Made by a program: the position numbers and the translations under genes. Shown piece by piece: positions 48,091 to 57,571 of a DNA stretch of 64,000 bases; position 1 is the stretch's first letter; the number at the start of each line of letters is the position of its first letter. The notes beneath the pieces were generated by a model. That model did no database searches. It saw only the letters and a list, made by a program, of their open reading frames with translations, and was not told the DNA's origin. Source of the DNA: Sporofaciens musculi (GTDB lineage Bacteria; Bacillota; Clostridia; Lachnospirales; Lachnospiraceae); the NCBI RefSeq assembly GCF_009830285.1, contig NZ_WUQX01000001.1:1-64000 (forward strand). Reading direction: 5' to 3'.

Positions 48091-49684
48091 CTATTTTGCA
48101 GAAATGCCTTTTGCTCTTTTATTATAGCTGATTCCTACTGCAAGTATTTTACCTGAATATCGGGGTTCCTCGCCCAATTTGCCCCTAAAGCAAAGTGCAT
48201 AATTTTTATTTTTTATTTGCTGTATTGCATCTTCGGGCGTGCTGTCTATTTTTAATTCAAGAATGATCGCATCAGCATGACGACGTTCCGGATAAAAAAC
48301 AAAATCAACAAAACCCTTACCCGCTTTATCTTCACGTTCTACGCGGTATTTATCCCGTGCAGACAGATAAACCAGATTAACTACGGCTGATAATTCTGTC
48401 TCATTATTATATTCAAAAATAGGGGACTCCGTATTATGCACAAACTCCAATATCTCTGTCATTGTATCCGTGTCATGGCTAAGTGTAGCCCGCAGCATTC
48501 TTTCGGATTCCCTGGCTAAACGGTACACATAGCCAAGCCCCTCGTTTGACAGCAATAACTGATTAAATTGCTCCATTAGTTCCCTGTTTGGAATAAACAT
48601 CTCCATCCTCATAGGTGAGGAGTCCGTAAATGACCATCGCTGAATAAATCTGCGCCTTTGTGTTTAACTCTTTGGCTGTTGCAGCGTATTCCTGCATTTT
48701 TGCGTTCACACGTTCACCGGTAATCATTAGAATAAAATCTTCACGGATTTCTTCTACATTGTCTTTGATATAATAAAAAATCTCATCGTAGGGTCCCGAA
48801 CTCGTCCAGTAATTTCTTAATTGATTATTTGTTAAAGCGCATACTATAGAACGAGGATTATATACCTGCCTGCCGCTTGCTGTATGATATCCATTATACC
48901 ATAAACGTAAGTCTTTGCGGGAAATTTTCGGATTATTAATGTTTTGTTTGTAAATATTGTAAAGGTGATCGACCTCTGAATCCAAAAATCCAAAATATTC
49001 GCTGAAGCGTTCTGAGGTAGCAATATCGTATTCTAAAAACATGTTAAGTTCCGAACCGCTGGAATATTTTGCAATTGGAAGTACTCCGGTCATATAGGCA
49101 AATTCTACGTATACCTGACCTTTTAATAAATTTTTTAAAAATTCCAGGTATTTTTCCTGCTCAGAAGGTGTAATAAAGGATTTATGGAAAATAGCATCCC
49201 ATTCATCTATTATAAAAATGAATTTATCATTCGTGTGTTGAAAAATATTTAAAAGATTATCCCACACTGCGCCTTCTATATCAATAGCAATTTGTGGATA
49301 AGCCTCTGCCAAGTCGCGGTTAAGCCCATTCTGAAAACGGTTAATGTATGATGTATAGCTCTCACAGTCTCTTGGCATTCGGCTGAAATCAATGAAAAAT
49401 ATATTGTGCGTATTTAGGTGTGCTGTATATTTTTTATCCTTCAATATTGTCAGATTATGAAATAATTCTTCTGCGTCTGCTGCTTTGCATAAAAATGCTC
49501 CAACCATATTAGCCATAACGCTTTTTCCAAAACGTCTTGGTCTTGTAATACAGTAATATCGGTCTTCTGTGCCAAATGCAGGGATTAATTCACCTAGCAA
49601 GTCGGATTTATCTACAAAATATACTCCTGCTTTTGTTGCCTTGTATGCTTCAAAAGGTGCAGGACTATTTAAAAACATTCCCAT
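48091..49684 (-). CDS. AAA-ATPase-like / PD-(D/E)XK nuclease family protein, one frameshift
   Basis: Belongs to the AAA-ATPase-like plus C-terminal PDDEXK family common in gut Firmicutes and Bacteroidetes. N-terminal motifs: YFVDKSDLLGELIPAFGTED, P-loop-region ITRPRRFGKSVMANMVGAFL, and Walker-B-like FIFIIDEWDAIFHK. The C-terminal nuclease core has FVDFVFYPERRHADAIILELK (short form: DFVFYP...IILELK). The frames join near 48,600 by a one-base shift (YEDGDVFIPNRELMEQF). Start chosen at ATG 49,682-49,684 behind CAGGAGG. The role of these proteins is unknown; nuclease or mobile-element functions are suggested. Confidence 0.75.
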
Positions 49685-49822
49685 ATTTGAAAACCTCCTG
49701 GTTTTACACCTCATTTAAATGTATTAGTATATCTTATTGCCATCATATCATATTTATTTTTGTTTTTCTATGCATAAATAGAATTTGTTATACAGTTCCT
49801 TAACTGTAATATGTATTAAAGT

Positions 49823-49916
49823 GTACTTTTCTGGACAGTTCGCCGGCAGGTCCGGAGAGTATATTTTTTGCACTCCTGAAAGCTTCAATATTATAAAAAA
49901 ATAATGAATAATTATG
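49823..49916 (+). promoter_or_regulatory. Conserved flagellin upstream block, copy 4
   Basis: Starts at GTAC 49,823-49,826. Differs from copy 3 by GGAGAG in the second repeat and by AAGCTTCAATATT in place of ACACTTCGCTTTT. Confidence 0.55.
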
Positions 49917-49936
49917 CAGGGAAAAGGATGTCCCTG
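49917..49936 (+). promoter_or_regulatory. Flagellin 4 leader hairpin, possible CsrA site
   Basis: CAGGGA/TCCCTG stem with a GGA-containing loop AAAGGATG, placed as in the other copies. Confidence 0.55.
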
Positions 49937-49959
49937 ACCAATTTCAAGGAGGAAAAACT

Positions 49960-50823
49960 ATGAGAATCCAACATAATATTACAGCTTTAAATTCACACAG
50001 AAATTTAACTAACAATAATTCTTCTTTAACAAAGAATCTGGAGAAGCTGTCATCTGGTTACAGAATCAACCGCGCTGGTGACGACGCTGCCGGACTTGCT
50101 ATTTCCGAGAAGATGCGTGCTCAGATCACTGGTCTGCAGACAGCTCAGAAGAACTCCGAAGACGGTGTTTCTCTTGTTCAGACGGCTGAAGGCGCTTTGA
50201 CAGAGGTTCACTCCATGCTGAATCGTATGGTTGAGCTGGCTACTCAGTCTGCTAACGGAACTTATTCAAGCGCTAACCGTGCTGAGATGCAGAAAGAGGT
50301 CGTTGCTTTAAGAGAAGAAATAGACAGAATCAGCAACACTGCTAACTTTAATGGAACTACTTTATTCTCAAACCTTGGCGGCGATACAAAAGAAGTTGCT
50401 ATTCATGCTGGTGAGACATCTAAGACTGATAATCAGATTAAGATTACACTTAAGTCAATGAGTGCAAGTTCTATGTCAGCTAAGATTGGTAATAAGACAG
50501 AAACTATCGATCTTACGACAGATGTAGATATCTCAAAAGCTAGTTTAGCAAAAGATTCCATTGATAAGATTAATACTGCTATTGACATTATTTCTTCTCT
50601 GCGTTCCGATTTCGGTGCATTGCAGAACCGTCTGGAGCACACCATCAACAACTTGGGTGTTCAGACAGAGAACTTATCCGCTGCTGAGTCCCGTATCCGT
50701 GACGTTGATATGGCTAAGGAAATGATGGCTTACACCAAGAACAACATTCTGGTTCAGGCTTCTCAGGCTATGCTTGCTCAGGCTAATCAGGTTCCACAGG
50801 GAGTTCTTCAGTTGTTACAGTAA
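49960..50823 (+). CDS. fliC: Flagellin, copy 4
   Basis: The longest normal copy, 287 residues. Ends as in the others. The middle carries the SNLGGDTKEVAIHAGETSKT segment shared with copy 1, plus about 12 extra residues (SMSAKIGNKTETIDLTTDVD). Normal stop CAGTAA. Intact. Confidence 0.93.
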   Translation: MRIQHNITALNSHRNLTNNNSSLTKNLEKLSSGYRINRAGDDAAGLAISEKMRAQITGLQTAQKNSEDGVSLVQTAEGALTEVHSMLNRMVELATQSANGTYSSANRAEMQKEVVALREEIDRISNTANFNGTTLFSNLGGDTKEVAIHAGETSKTDNQIKITLKSMSASSMSAKIGNKTETIDLTTDVDISKASLAKDSIDKINTAIDIISSLRSDFGALQNRLEHTINNLGVQTENLSAAESRIRDVDMAKEMMAYTKNNILVQASQAMLAQANQVPQGVLQLLQ

Positions 50824-50842
50824 TTTCAATTTAATGATTACA

Positions 50843-50880
50843 GGAAAGCGCCGGTCCATTGGATGGGCGCTTTCTTTTTT
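50843..50880 (+). terminator. Terminator between flagellin 4 and glycosyltransferase A4
   Basis: GAAAGCGCC and GGGCGCTTTC stem, loop GGTCCATTGGAT, followed by TTTTTT. Only about 20 nt from the flagellin stop. Confidence 0.82.
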
Positions 50881-50902
50881 CCACAGGAGGAATAGAACCA
50901 AT

Positions 50903-52990
50903 ATGTATATCGCACTTACTATATCTTTACTTGCATCAAATCGCACAGCTTCCCTGGAACGATGCCTTGATTCCATAAAACCGCTTCTTGTAAAAATCCC
51001 ATGCGAATTGATCATCGTACTGACAAACACAGATGCAGATGTAAAAAAAATTGCGGAAAATTATACGCCTCAGCTTATACCCTTTAAATGGTGCAATGAT
51101 TTCTCTGCCGCCAGAAATATCGGCTTAAAATCCGCACAGGGGGAATGGTTCCTGTACATTGATGATGACGAATGGTTTGATGATGTAGACGAGATCTGCC
51201 AGTTCTTCCTGAGTGGTGAATACAGGCATTACAACAGCGCCCACTATATACAGCGCAATTATCAAAATTGGGAGGGCACAAAGTATTCTGATTTTTCTGC
51301 ATTTCGGATGATAAAGAGAATTTCTGCAAGCCATTTTCAGGGAGAAATCCATGAAGAATTAACGCCTCGTATAGCTCCCTGCAAATATTTCCAGACCTTT
51401 GTACATCATTATGGTTATGTAACAGACAGCGCTAACTCACCAAAAGCTTTTCGGAATATACCTATGCTTTTGCAGTCCATTGAAAAACATCCAAAACAGG
51501 TTAAAAATTATATCCAGATTGCTAAGGAGTTTGGTTTGGAAGGAAACTGGAAAGCAGCCGAAAAATACTGCCGAATAGGGTTAGATATTTGCCAAAAATC
51601 TAAAGATTCATATTCAATGGGATGGCTTCAGGCATACCTGGCGTATCTGACAGGAAAAGCGCCGGGGAAAACTCCGGCAATCCAAGAGATTATAAATATT
51701 TTGAATGAGGAAAGTCCTTCTGAGCTCGTCAGGCTGATTCTGTACCAACAGCTTATCTATCTTTATTTCGAGGCACAGGAATCAGAACAGGTCGTCCGGT
51801 ACGGATGGAAATTTGAAAATTTATTGGACGAAATGGACAGCCAAGCGTATCTCTGGAAAGAACAGAGTTACGGAGAATTCTGTGAAAATTATGTAAAAAA
51901 TCCGGAACGCTTATTTGGAACAAGAGCGGCTTGCGTTGCCAGTGCATTGGAACTCCAAGAGCAAAAGAGCGCCGCATACTTTCTCAAACGGTTTCCGTGG
52001 GATACAGAGGAGATTTTGGGCAGATATTATTCTGATTTTGAAAAATGGAAAACAAAATATGCTGCTCCTTACGTTCAAATTCTCTTTGAGATATTACAAG
52101 ATATAATGATTAGCTTTAATATACCCGAAGTTTCCTGTATTTATAAATATCCGGATATACAAATTCCCATCTATCTTTTACTTCAAAAATCGCTGGATTC
52201 TTTGAGCAAAGAAATAAATACAGACGGTTTGAACTTATTTATATACTGTATACTGCACACAGACAACGCCTTTCTACAGCAGCAATTATTTAAGGAAGGA
52301 ATCCGCCATCAGATAAATGTAATGCCTCTTGCGGAAAAGATGGATTTAGATACATGGAATATCTGTACTGCAAAAGCGATAAAAGAACTTTCGTATGATT
52401 TGAATAACCAACTCTGTATATGCGAAGCTGAACTCCATGAGAAATATTATCTTCACAGCCTTTGCTTGAAAAGGCACCGGCTAGAGCAAAAATTAAACAA
52501 AGGCTTCCTTCGCTGGCCAAAACTGATTGAAACATTAGAAGAATACTGTCTGTGTACCCTGGATTTTTATAGAGGATTGTACCGAAAAGACTTACTTTGT
52601 GAGGAACGGATTGGTCTTTTGCCGTGTGAAATTCGTTTTTCAATGACAGTCTTAAATGCATTGGAAAAATTAAAACAGGAAAAGATGGCAGAAGCGGTGC
52701 GTTTGTTCGGTGATGGAATTCACATTTATCCGGATATGACCGGTGTAATCACAGAGGTGTTCCGCCAGACAGCACGCCGAATGGATAATCCCATGCTGCA
52801 TGCAGGAAATGAATTTCTTCAGCTTGCAGAAAAGATGAAGGAAACATTAAAGATTCTGATGGATGCAAATCAGACGTCACAGGCATCCGAAATTTTGGCG
52901 CAGCTTCTTCCCTTAATGCCGGAAGACTTAGAACTAATATGGACAAATCAGGAATTAATAAGGAGGGCAAAATTATGCGCATACAGCTAA
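50903..52990 (+). CDS. Flagellin-cassette glycosyltransferase A, copy 4
   Basis: The only A copy that is open from end to end, about 695 residues. Start at ATG 50,903 behind ACAGGAGG; an in-frame ATG at 50,774 lies inside flagellin 4 and is rejected. GT2 domain: LTISLLASNRTASLERCLDS, CNDFSAARNIGLKSAQGEWF, LYIDDDEWFDDVDEICQFF. The repeat region is more diverged from the other A copies and rich in Lys/Ile. Ends LIWTNQELIRRAKLCAYS, overlapping B4 by 16 nt. Confidence 0.85.
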   Translation: MYIALTISLLASNRTASLERCLDSIKPLLVKIPCELIIVLTNTDADVKKIAENYTPQLIPFKWCNDFSAARNIGLKSAQGEWFLYIDDDEWFDDVDEICQFFLSGEYRHYNSAHYIQRNYQNWEGTKYSDFSAFRMIKRISASHFQGEIHEELTPRIAPCKYFQTFVHHYGYVTDSANSPKAFRNIPMLLQSIEKHPKQVKNYIQIAKEFGLEGNWKAAEKYCRIGLDICQKSKDSYSMGWLQAYLAYLTGKAPGKTPAIQEIINILNEESPSELVRLILYQQLIYLYFEAQESEQVVRYGWKFENLLDEMDSQAYLWKEQSYGEFCENYVKNPERLFGTRAACVASALELQEQKSAAYFLKRFPWDTEEILGRYYSDFEKWKTKYAAPYVQILFEILQDIMISFNIPEVSCIYKYPDIQIPIYLLLQKSLDSLSKEINTDGLNLFIYCILHTDNAFLQQQLFKEGIRHQINVMPLAEKMDLDTWNICTAKAIKELSYDLNNQLCICEAELHEKYYLHSLCLKRHRLEQKLNKGFLRWPKLIETLEEYCLCTLDFYRGLYRKDLLCEERIGLLPCEIRFSMTVLNALEKLKQEKMAEAVRLFGDGIHIYPDMTGVITEVFRQTARRMDNPMLHAGNEFLQLAEKMKETLKILMDANQTSQASEILAQLLPLMPEDLELIWTNQELIRRAKLCAYS

Positions 52991-55002
52991 CTATTTCTCT
53001 ACTGGTATCTGATCGTATGGAGACGCTTGGAAAGTGCCTGAACTCCCTGAAGCCGCTTCTACGTGAACTAGACACTGAATTAATCGTTGTATTTACCGGT
53101 AAAAGTGACGAGACGCTCGCACTGGCGCAAAAATATACTTCTCATATCATTCCTTTTACCTGGTGTAACGACTTCTCAAAAGCACGAAATGCGGGACTTA
53201 AAGAGGCACGCGGGGAATGGTTTCTCTATCTTGATGATGATGAATGGTTTGATGATACTGGAGAAATAATAGATTTTTTTAAAAGCGGCGAATATAGGCA
53301 TTACCAATCTGCCTTTTATGTTCAACGCAATTATCTGGATTTGGAAGGAAAACGTTACTCTGACACAGATGTCGGCAGAATGTGTCTGTTGACCCCTGAG
53401 ACCGAATTCATTTTCCCGATTCACGAAAATCTGGCGCCTTTTCACAAGCCAAATAAAAAATTAACAGCCTTTGTTCACCATTTTGGTTATGCAAGAAAAG
53501 AAAAATTGGGAGAGTCCGAAACAAAAACAACCCGAAACCTTTCCCTTTTGCTGGCTATGCTTGAAAAAAATCCGAATTCTGCACAATGTTATATGCAGAT
53601 TACACAGGAGTACAGAAGCGTAGGGGAGCCTGGCATTGCAGTTGAATATTGTCGAAAAGGACTTGCCCTTGCCAGACAGGAAAGCCGCATTTACAATTAT
53701 GAGCTATGGATGCAGGCAAACCTTCCGCTATTAATTTCTTATACCGGTGATAAGCGGCTTGCACTAGATGAGGGCGAGCGTATCCTAAATCACCCACGGA
53801 CCTTGGAAGTGGGAACGCTTCATCTGTGCGTGACACTGACGGCGCTGTGCAGGGATTTGAAAGAATTCAGAAAAGGTATTAAGTATGTTAATTTATACCG
53901 CAAGCAGCTTCTTTATCTTTTAAATCATCCTGAAAAAGCCGAACAGCAAAGAGCAGCAGAAATCACTCTGGAAAGCATTGCAGCAAAGGAAGTCTCTGTA
54001 TATATGGAAGGATTATTTCTTACCACAAAGGCAGATGACTTTCCATGTGCCTGCCAGATTATGTCCTGGTTTCCGTGGGAAGATGAAGACCGCATCCTTC
54101 CCCAATATCCCCGTCTGGAAGCATGGAAAAAGGATTATAAAGGAAAATATGATACAATTCTAAGGGAATATGACCGATTAAACACAAATAACCCCTATGT
54201 CTGTATTCAGAAGGCTCTTTACGCAGAACATCAAAAGGATTTTCAGAGAACAAAAGGCTTATGGGAAATCTGCGCTCAGAACTGCCCGCCCGGCTTTCAG
54301 TGGGAATTGATTGAAATTGCTGTGCGCAACCAATTTTCATTGGAAATATTGCTTAAAAGGATGTCTCCAGAGGCGTGGAATGAATATACAGAGGCAGTAA
54401 CAGAACGCAAAGAATGGGAGGAAATGAAAAAATTTTATCAAAAAATCATGCCGTTATTGGAGACATGCCCCTTCTATGCAAGAAAATTGGAACAATCTTT
54501 TCTGGAAAAGCTGCTGACAGGGGAAATGCTGAAGCCTGCTAAATTGATAGAATTGTTAGAACAATATTGTCGGAGTGTCTGCAGCGATGCAAAATTTGTG
54601 TACAGAAAGGAGGCCCTTGAGAATCCTGAGGCTTATGCCCTTCCTGCCAGATATCGATTCGCCGCAAGGCTCAAGGATGCTTTGGGTCTTTTACAGGAGG
54701 GGACGTTTGCTGAGATTTTTATGTTATTAAAAGATGCCATTCATATCTATCCTAAGATGTCGGGGGCAGTTGGACAATTGCTGCGGAACTTGGAAGAAGA
54801 TATACAAAAGCCTAAGCAGCCTGTATCGGAAGAATTTATGGCGCTTGGCGGGCAAGTGAAGCAAGTTCTTCGGGGATTAATTAGTGCGGGCCAATGGGAT
54901 GAGGCGTATGGAGTCTTGGAACAGTTGCAGGCGCTTCTGCCGGATGATTTTGAGGTTCTGCGGATGAAACAAGAGGTATTGCGGCAGGGGGGAAATTTAT
55001 AG
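52975..55002 (+). CDS. Flagellin-cassette glycosyltransferase B, copy 4
   Basis: 675 residues, GT2 domain (LTISLLVSDRMETLGKCLNS; LYLDDDEWFDDTGEIIDFF) plus helical repeats (AQCYMQITQEYRSVGEPGIA) and the common end (GLISAGQWDEAYGVLEQLQA). Start at ATG 52,975 behind AAGGAGG. More distant from the other B copies. Intact. Confidence 0.85.
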   Translation: MRIQLTISLLVSDRMETLGKCLNSLKPLLRELDTELIVVFTGKSDETLALAQKYTSHIIPFTWCNDFSKARNAGLKEARGEWFLYLDDDEWFDDTGEIIDFFKSGEYRHYQSAFYVQRNYLDLEGKRYSDTDVGRMCLLTPETEFIFPIHENLAPFHKPNKKLTAFVHHFGYARKEKLGESETKTTRNLSLLLAMLEKNPNSAQCYMQITQEYRSVGEPGIAVEYCRKGLALARQESRIYNYELWMQANLPLLISYTGDKRLALDEGERILNHPRTLEVGTLHLCVTLTALCRDLKEFRKGIKYVNLYRKQLLYLLNHPEKAEQQRAAEITLESIAAKEVSVYMEGLFLTTKADDFPCACQIMSWFPWEDEDRILPQYPRLEAWKKDYKGKYDTILREYDRLNTNNPYVCIQKALYAEHQKDFQRTKGLWEICAQNCPPGFQWELIEIAVRNQFSLEILLKRMSPEAWNEYTEAVTERKEWEEMKKFYQKIMPLLETCPFYARKLEQSFLEKLLTGEMLKPAKLIELLEQYCRSVCSDAKFVYRKEALENPEAYALPARYRFAARLKDALGLLQEGTFAEIFMLLKDAIHIYPKMSGAVGQLLRNLEEDIQKPKQPVSEEFMALGGQVKQVLRGLISAGQWDEAYGVLEQLQALLPDDFEVLRMKQEVLRQGGNL

Positions 55003-55402
55003 AAACGGGGGGGGGAATCGGCTAATGCCGATTTCTTCCGATTTTAAAGCTAAATAGAGATACCCCGCGGAAATGCGCGCCGTTTGGTACTGGCATATCC
55101 TTCATGGTATCTCTATTTATCGGGGGAATACCCCTTCCCGGAATACTAAGCTAATAAATCTGTATAATCCATCTCCTCCATGACTTTTTTAGGGTAAAGA
55201 TTGGATCGTCGTTAGATAAACTCAATTCATAAAATTAAAGTTAATTTTCTGTTGCCCTAATTCAAAAATTGATCATAATAATTATGTTTTAGCATAGTTA
55301 CATTATAATATGGAGCGGAGGAAAACAGGTTATTAAGCTCATTCTCAAATCCTCTTTTCTTTTTATTCATCAAAGTATTCATTGCTATTCTTCCTCAATG
55401 TA
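55003..55402. other. Intergenic region with a terminator and a long inverted repeat
   Basis: A terminator (55,016-55,038: AATCGGC, TAAT loop, GCCGATT, then TCTTCC) follows glycosyltransferase B4. Further on, TAAATAGAGATACC (55,051-55,064) pairs perfectly with GGTATCTCTATTTA (55,106-55,119) across a 41-nt GC-rich interior. The rest is AT-rich with no gene. Confidence 0.55.
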
Positions 55403-56491
55403 TCACTTCAATTTATTAAATTCCAGTAATCGATTAATTAAAGACTTTACTTCATCATCATTTACTTCTACATCAACAATAATAATAATATCGTAGTAAT
55501 CTTCATTTCTAAAATTTTTTAATCCACCAAGTTCATTACAGACATAATAATCGTTAAAATCAACCTCGCCGTCTATTCTTCTATTATAGTTAATTCCAAA
55601 TTTTAATATATCTATTGCTTTATGCTTATATTTATCCAAGTGTTTCAAAGCATATCTTAAACAATTATTAATTATTGGGTTGATGGAGCGATATGTAATA
55701 GAATCAACTTGTTTTTTTCTTCTACCAATATTCCCCATCTTAAGCTCATAAGGTTTTATTTCAAATATTGAATTAAACAAGTCATCATTGTCTAGCATTA
55801 TTTCCAAATATTCATCTTGACAAAAAATACAATCTTCTGTAGCATAGTGGCCATTTGTAAAAAACATATTGTATGAGTCATAAATATTGTTGAACAGTTC
55901 TACATCATTCATACTTGCAACAAGACGAGCAAACTCTATCCCGTTTTCAAAATGAATCCATGTTATACCTTTATCTTTTCTAAATTCAAATTGATTATGA
56001 GACCATTTCAATTTTATTCCATATTCATCGTGAAGATATCTAACACCATTAACTGAATGATATTCAACTACATAATCGAGGAAGTTTTTACCAAATTCAT
56101 CAGTTTGAGTAAGGATAGATTTCCCATCATTTGTAAGCAACACATCAAATTCATCCTTATATAATTTCGGATCATCTAAATATGCGTAATATCTAAAACC
56201 TTTATTGAAGGGTACATTTCCCTTTTCAGCAGGTAATTTATACGCATCTTCATATAGTAACCGAGCCAATGAAATACCAAATATTTTTTCCAAAGGGATA
56301 ATAAAATCGTATTTAAGTGATCTTTCTCCTTTTAACATTTTTGAAAAGTTAGATTTTTCTTTGTCTGCAAATTTATATGCTTCTTGTCCTTTAATTCCTA
56401 ATTCATGAGCAATATCAACGAGTAAATGACTATACATTCTAATTCCTTTTAATTCCATGTAACGGTCAATATTACTTTTTAAATTTTCCAT
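55403..56491 (-). CDS. XRE-type DNA-binding protein with an unknown, ankyrin-like C-terminal region
   Basis: 362 residues, very AT-rich codon use compared with the motility genes. Residues about 25-80 look like a Cro/CI helix-turn-helix (KSNFSKMLKGERSLKYDFII, PLEKIFGISLARLLYE). The rest is not recognised; segments such as FGKNFLDYVVEYHSVNGVRY and LRYALKHLDKYKHKAIDILK look like helix pairs of ankyrin type. No enzyme motif. It is probably a self-regulating element or defence-associated regulator, since it lies between the flagellin locus and a decayed mobile element. Intact. Confidence 0.6.
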   Translation of the reverse strand: MENLKSNIDRYMELKGIRMYSHLLVDIAHELGIKGQEAYKFADKEKSNFSKMLKGERSLKYDFIIPLEKIFGISLARLLYEDAYKLPAEKGNVPFNKGFRYYAYLDDPKLYKDEFDVLLTNDGKSILTQTDEFGKNFLDYVVEYHSVNGVRYLHDEYGIKLKWSHNQFEFRKDKGITWIHFENGIEFARLVASMNDVELFNNIYDSYNMFFTNGHYATEDCIFCQDEYLEIMLDNDDLFNSIFEIKPYELKMGNIGRRKKQVDSITYRSINPIINNCLRYALKHLDKYKHKAIDILKFGINYNRRIDGEVDFNDYYVCNELGGLKNFRNEDYYDIIIIVDVEVNDDEVKSLINRLLEFNKLK

Positions 56492-56520
56492 ATCTTAACC
56501 TCCACATTCATTGTGTTTAC

Positions 56521-56549
56521 ATTGTATCACGAATTTCGTCGTTTTATCA
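56521..56549 (-). promoter_or_regulatory. Possible promoter and operator of the XRE gene
   Basis: Minus strand TGATAA, 17 nt, TACAAT. The palindrome ACGAATTTCGT (56,529-56,539) lies within the spacer, where a repressor would block initiation. Upstream DNA to 56,740 shows no gene. Confidence 0.35.
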
Positions 56550-56741
56550 GTCATTCACGACAACTTTTGTGGTCTTTTTGGTTTTTATTATAATTTATGT
56601 AAAAACGTATATAGTCAAATTTGACAACACATTTTTAAATTTTCCGTCCAATTTTATGTTACTGTATCAAGCAACATAAAATTAGAAATATCTTTCACAT
56701 ACCAATCTTTTCTATGTACCATCAAAAGCACAAATATAATC

Positions 56742-56894
56742 TCATACATCTGTTCCTGCGCCAGATGTCTTATCAAGGTATTCATCATTTTGATATTCCT
56801 CGTCATTTGGCGTACAAATCAAATACCACCATCCCGGATATTTCTTTACCCATTCAAAAAGTCGGAGCATTTGTCTATCCCTATTCCTTATCAT
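56742..56894 (-). CDS. Small protein of mobile-element type
   Basis: A 50-residue frame beginning MIRNRDRQMLRLFEWVKKYP and ending DEYLDKTSGAGTDV, with AAGGAGAG 6 nt before the ATG at 56,894. The WWYLICTPNDEEYQND core looks coding, and similar short genes accompany conjugative elements of Clostridia. No function known. Confidence 0.5.
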   Translation of the reverse strand: MIRNRDRQMLRLFEWVKKYPGWWYLICTPNDEEYQNDEYLDKTSGAGTDV

Positions 56895-56919
56895 GGTTTC
56901 TCTCCTTGAAAGTATTTGT

Positions 56920-57190
56920 TTAAAGAAGTTCAAAAATCAAATTCGCTCCCAACTGTATTCCCAACTCTGTATACACTTCTTGATTAGCAATAATGGCCTT
57001 GCATATTATGTCATAGACATTATCTTTTTTCTCTCCATCTTGATAAAGATTTTCTAAAAATCCCCAAAGGGACGCTTCATCTCTTTGAAATTCCTCATTT
57101 CCTGCATATTCATCAACCTTTTATTCTCGAAATCAAATATAGAAACTGCTTTTACTATCAAATGTGGAATTTATTTTCACCTCTCTTTTC
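56920..57190 (-). pseudogene. Fragment of a DUF6809-like small protein
   Basis: Minus-strand translation gives EASLWGFLENLYQDGEKKDN and AIIANQEVYTELGIQLGANL, then IFELL and a stop at 56,920. This resembles small element-borne proteins that end in LG..LxxEL. The N-terminal part is interrupted by stops or shifts near 57,115. Identification is from memory of the family pattern. Confidence 0.35.
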
Positions 57191-57230
57191 ATGCATTGTC
57201 TTTTTCTTTTTTTCATACCCTTTTCATCTT

Positions 57231-57440
57231 TTATATGTTTAAAAGCAAGGCAATCCCTAAATTATCTCTGTTTATAATTGCATGCTCCATATATCTTTCC
57301 CACTTCTCTTTCTGCATAGCTTTTCCCTTGCATATATGGTTCACAAAATCAATATTGTCTGCAATCAAGAGTACAATCTCTTTCATTTCGGATGACAGCT
57401 TGTTCAGCTTTTCTATACGGCCAATTTCTGTTTCGTCCAT
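57231..57440 (-). CDS. Small helical protein of mobile-element type
   Basis: 69 residues (MDETEIGRIEKLNKLSSEMK ... YMEHAIINRDNLGIALLLNI). AAAGGAAA stands before the ATG. Looks coding; unknown function. Divergent from the XRE gene at 57,572, and together they resemble the regulatory end of a transposon or conjugative element. Confidence 0.45.
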   Translation of the reverse strand: MDETEIGRIEKLNKLSSEMKEIVLLIADNIDFVNHICKGKAMQKEKWERYMEHAIINRDNLGIALLLNI

Positions 57441-57571
57441 AGCATTGTTTCCTTTCTTCCTTTATTAAATTATTCTATGGAATGATTTCATTCCAATATT
57501 ACAACGTTTCTACTGTAAAATCATTAACGAAATAAATTTATTCCAAAAATATTTGAGAAAGGAAAACCATT

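Larger units (their letters stand above)
49823..55002 (+). repeat. Flagellin-GT-GT cassette, copy 4
   Basis: Second plus-strand copy and the only one in which all three genes are open without any frameshift in this sequence. Confidence 0.85.

Noticed and set aside
50774..50902. An upstream in-frame ATG that would start glycosyltransferase A4 inside flagellin 4
   Set aside because: It would code through the flagellin end and the terminator; the ATG at 50,903 has a strong ribosome site and matches the other copies.
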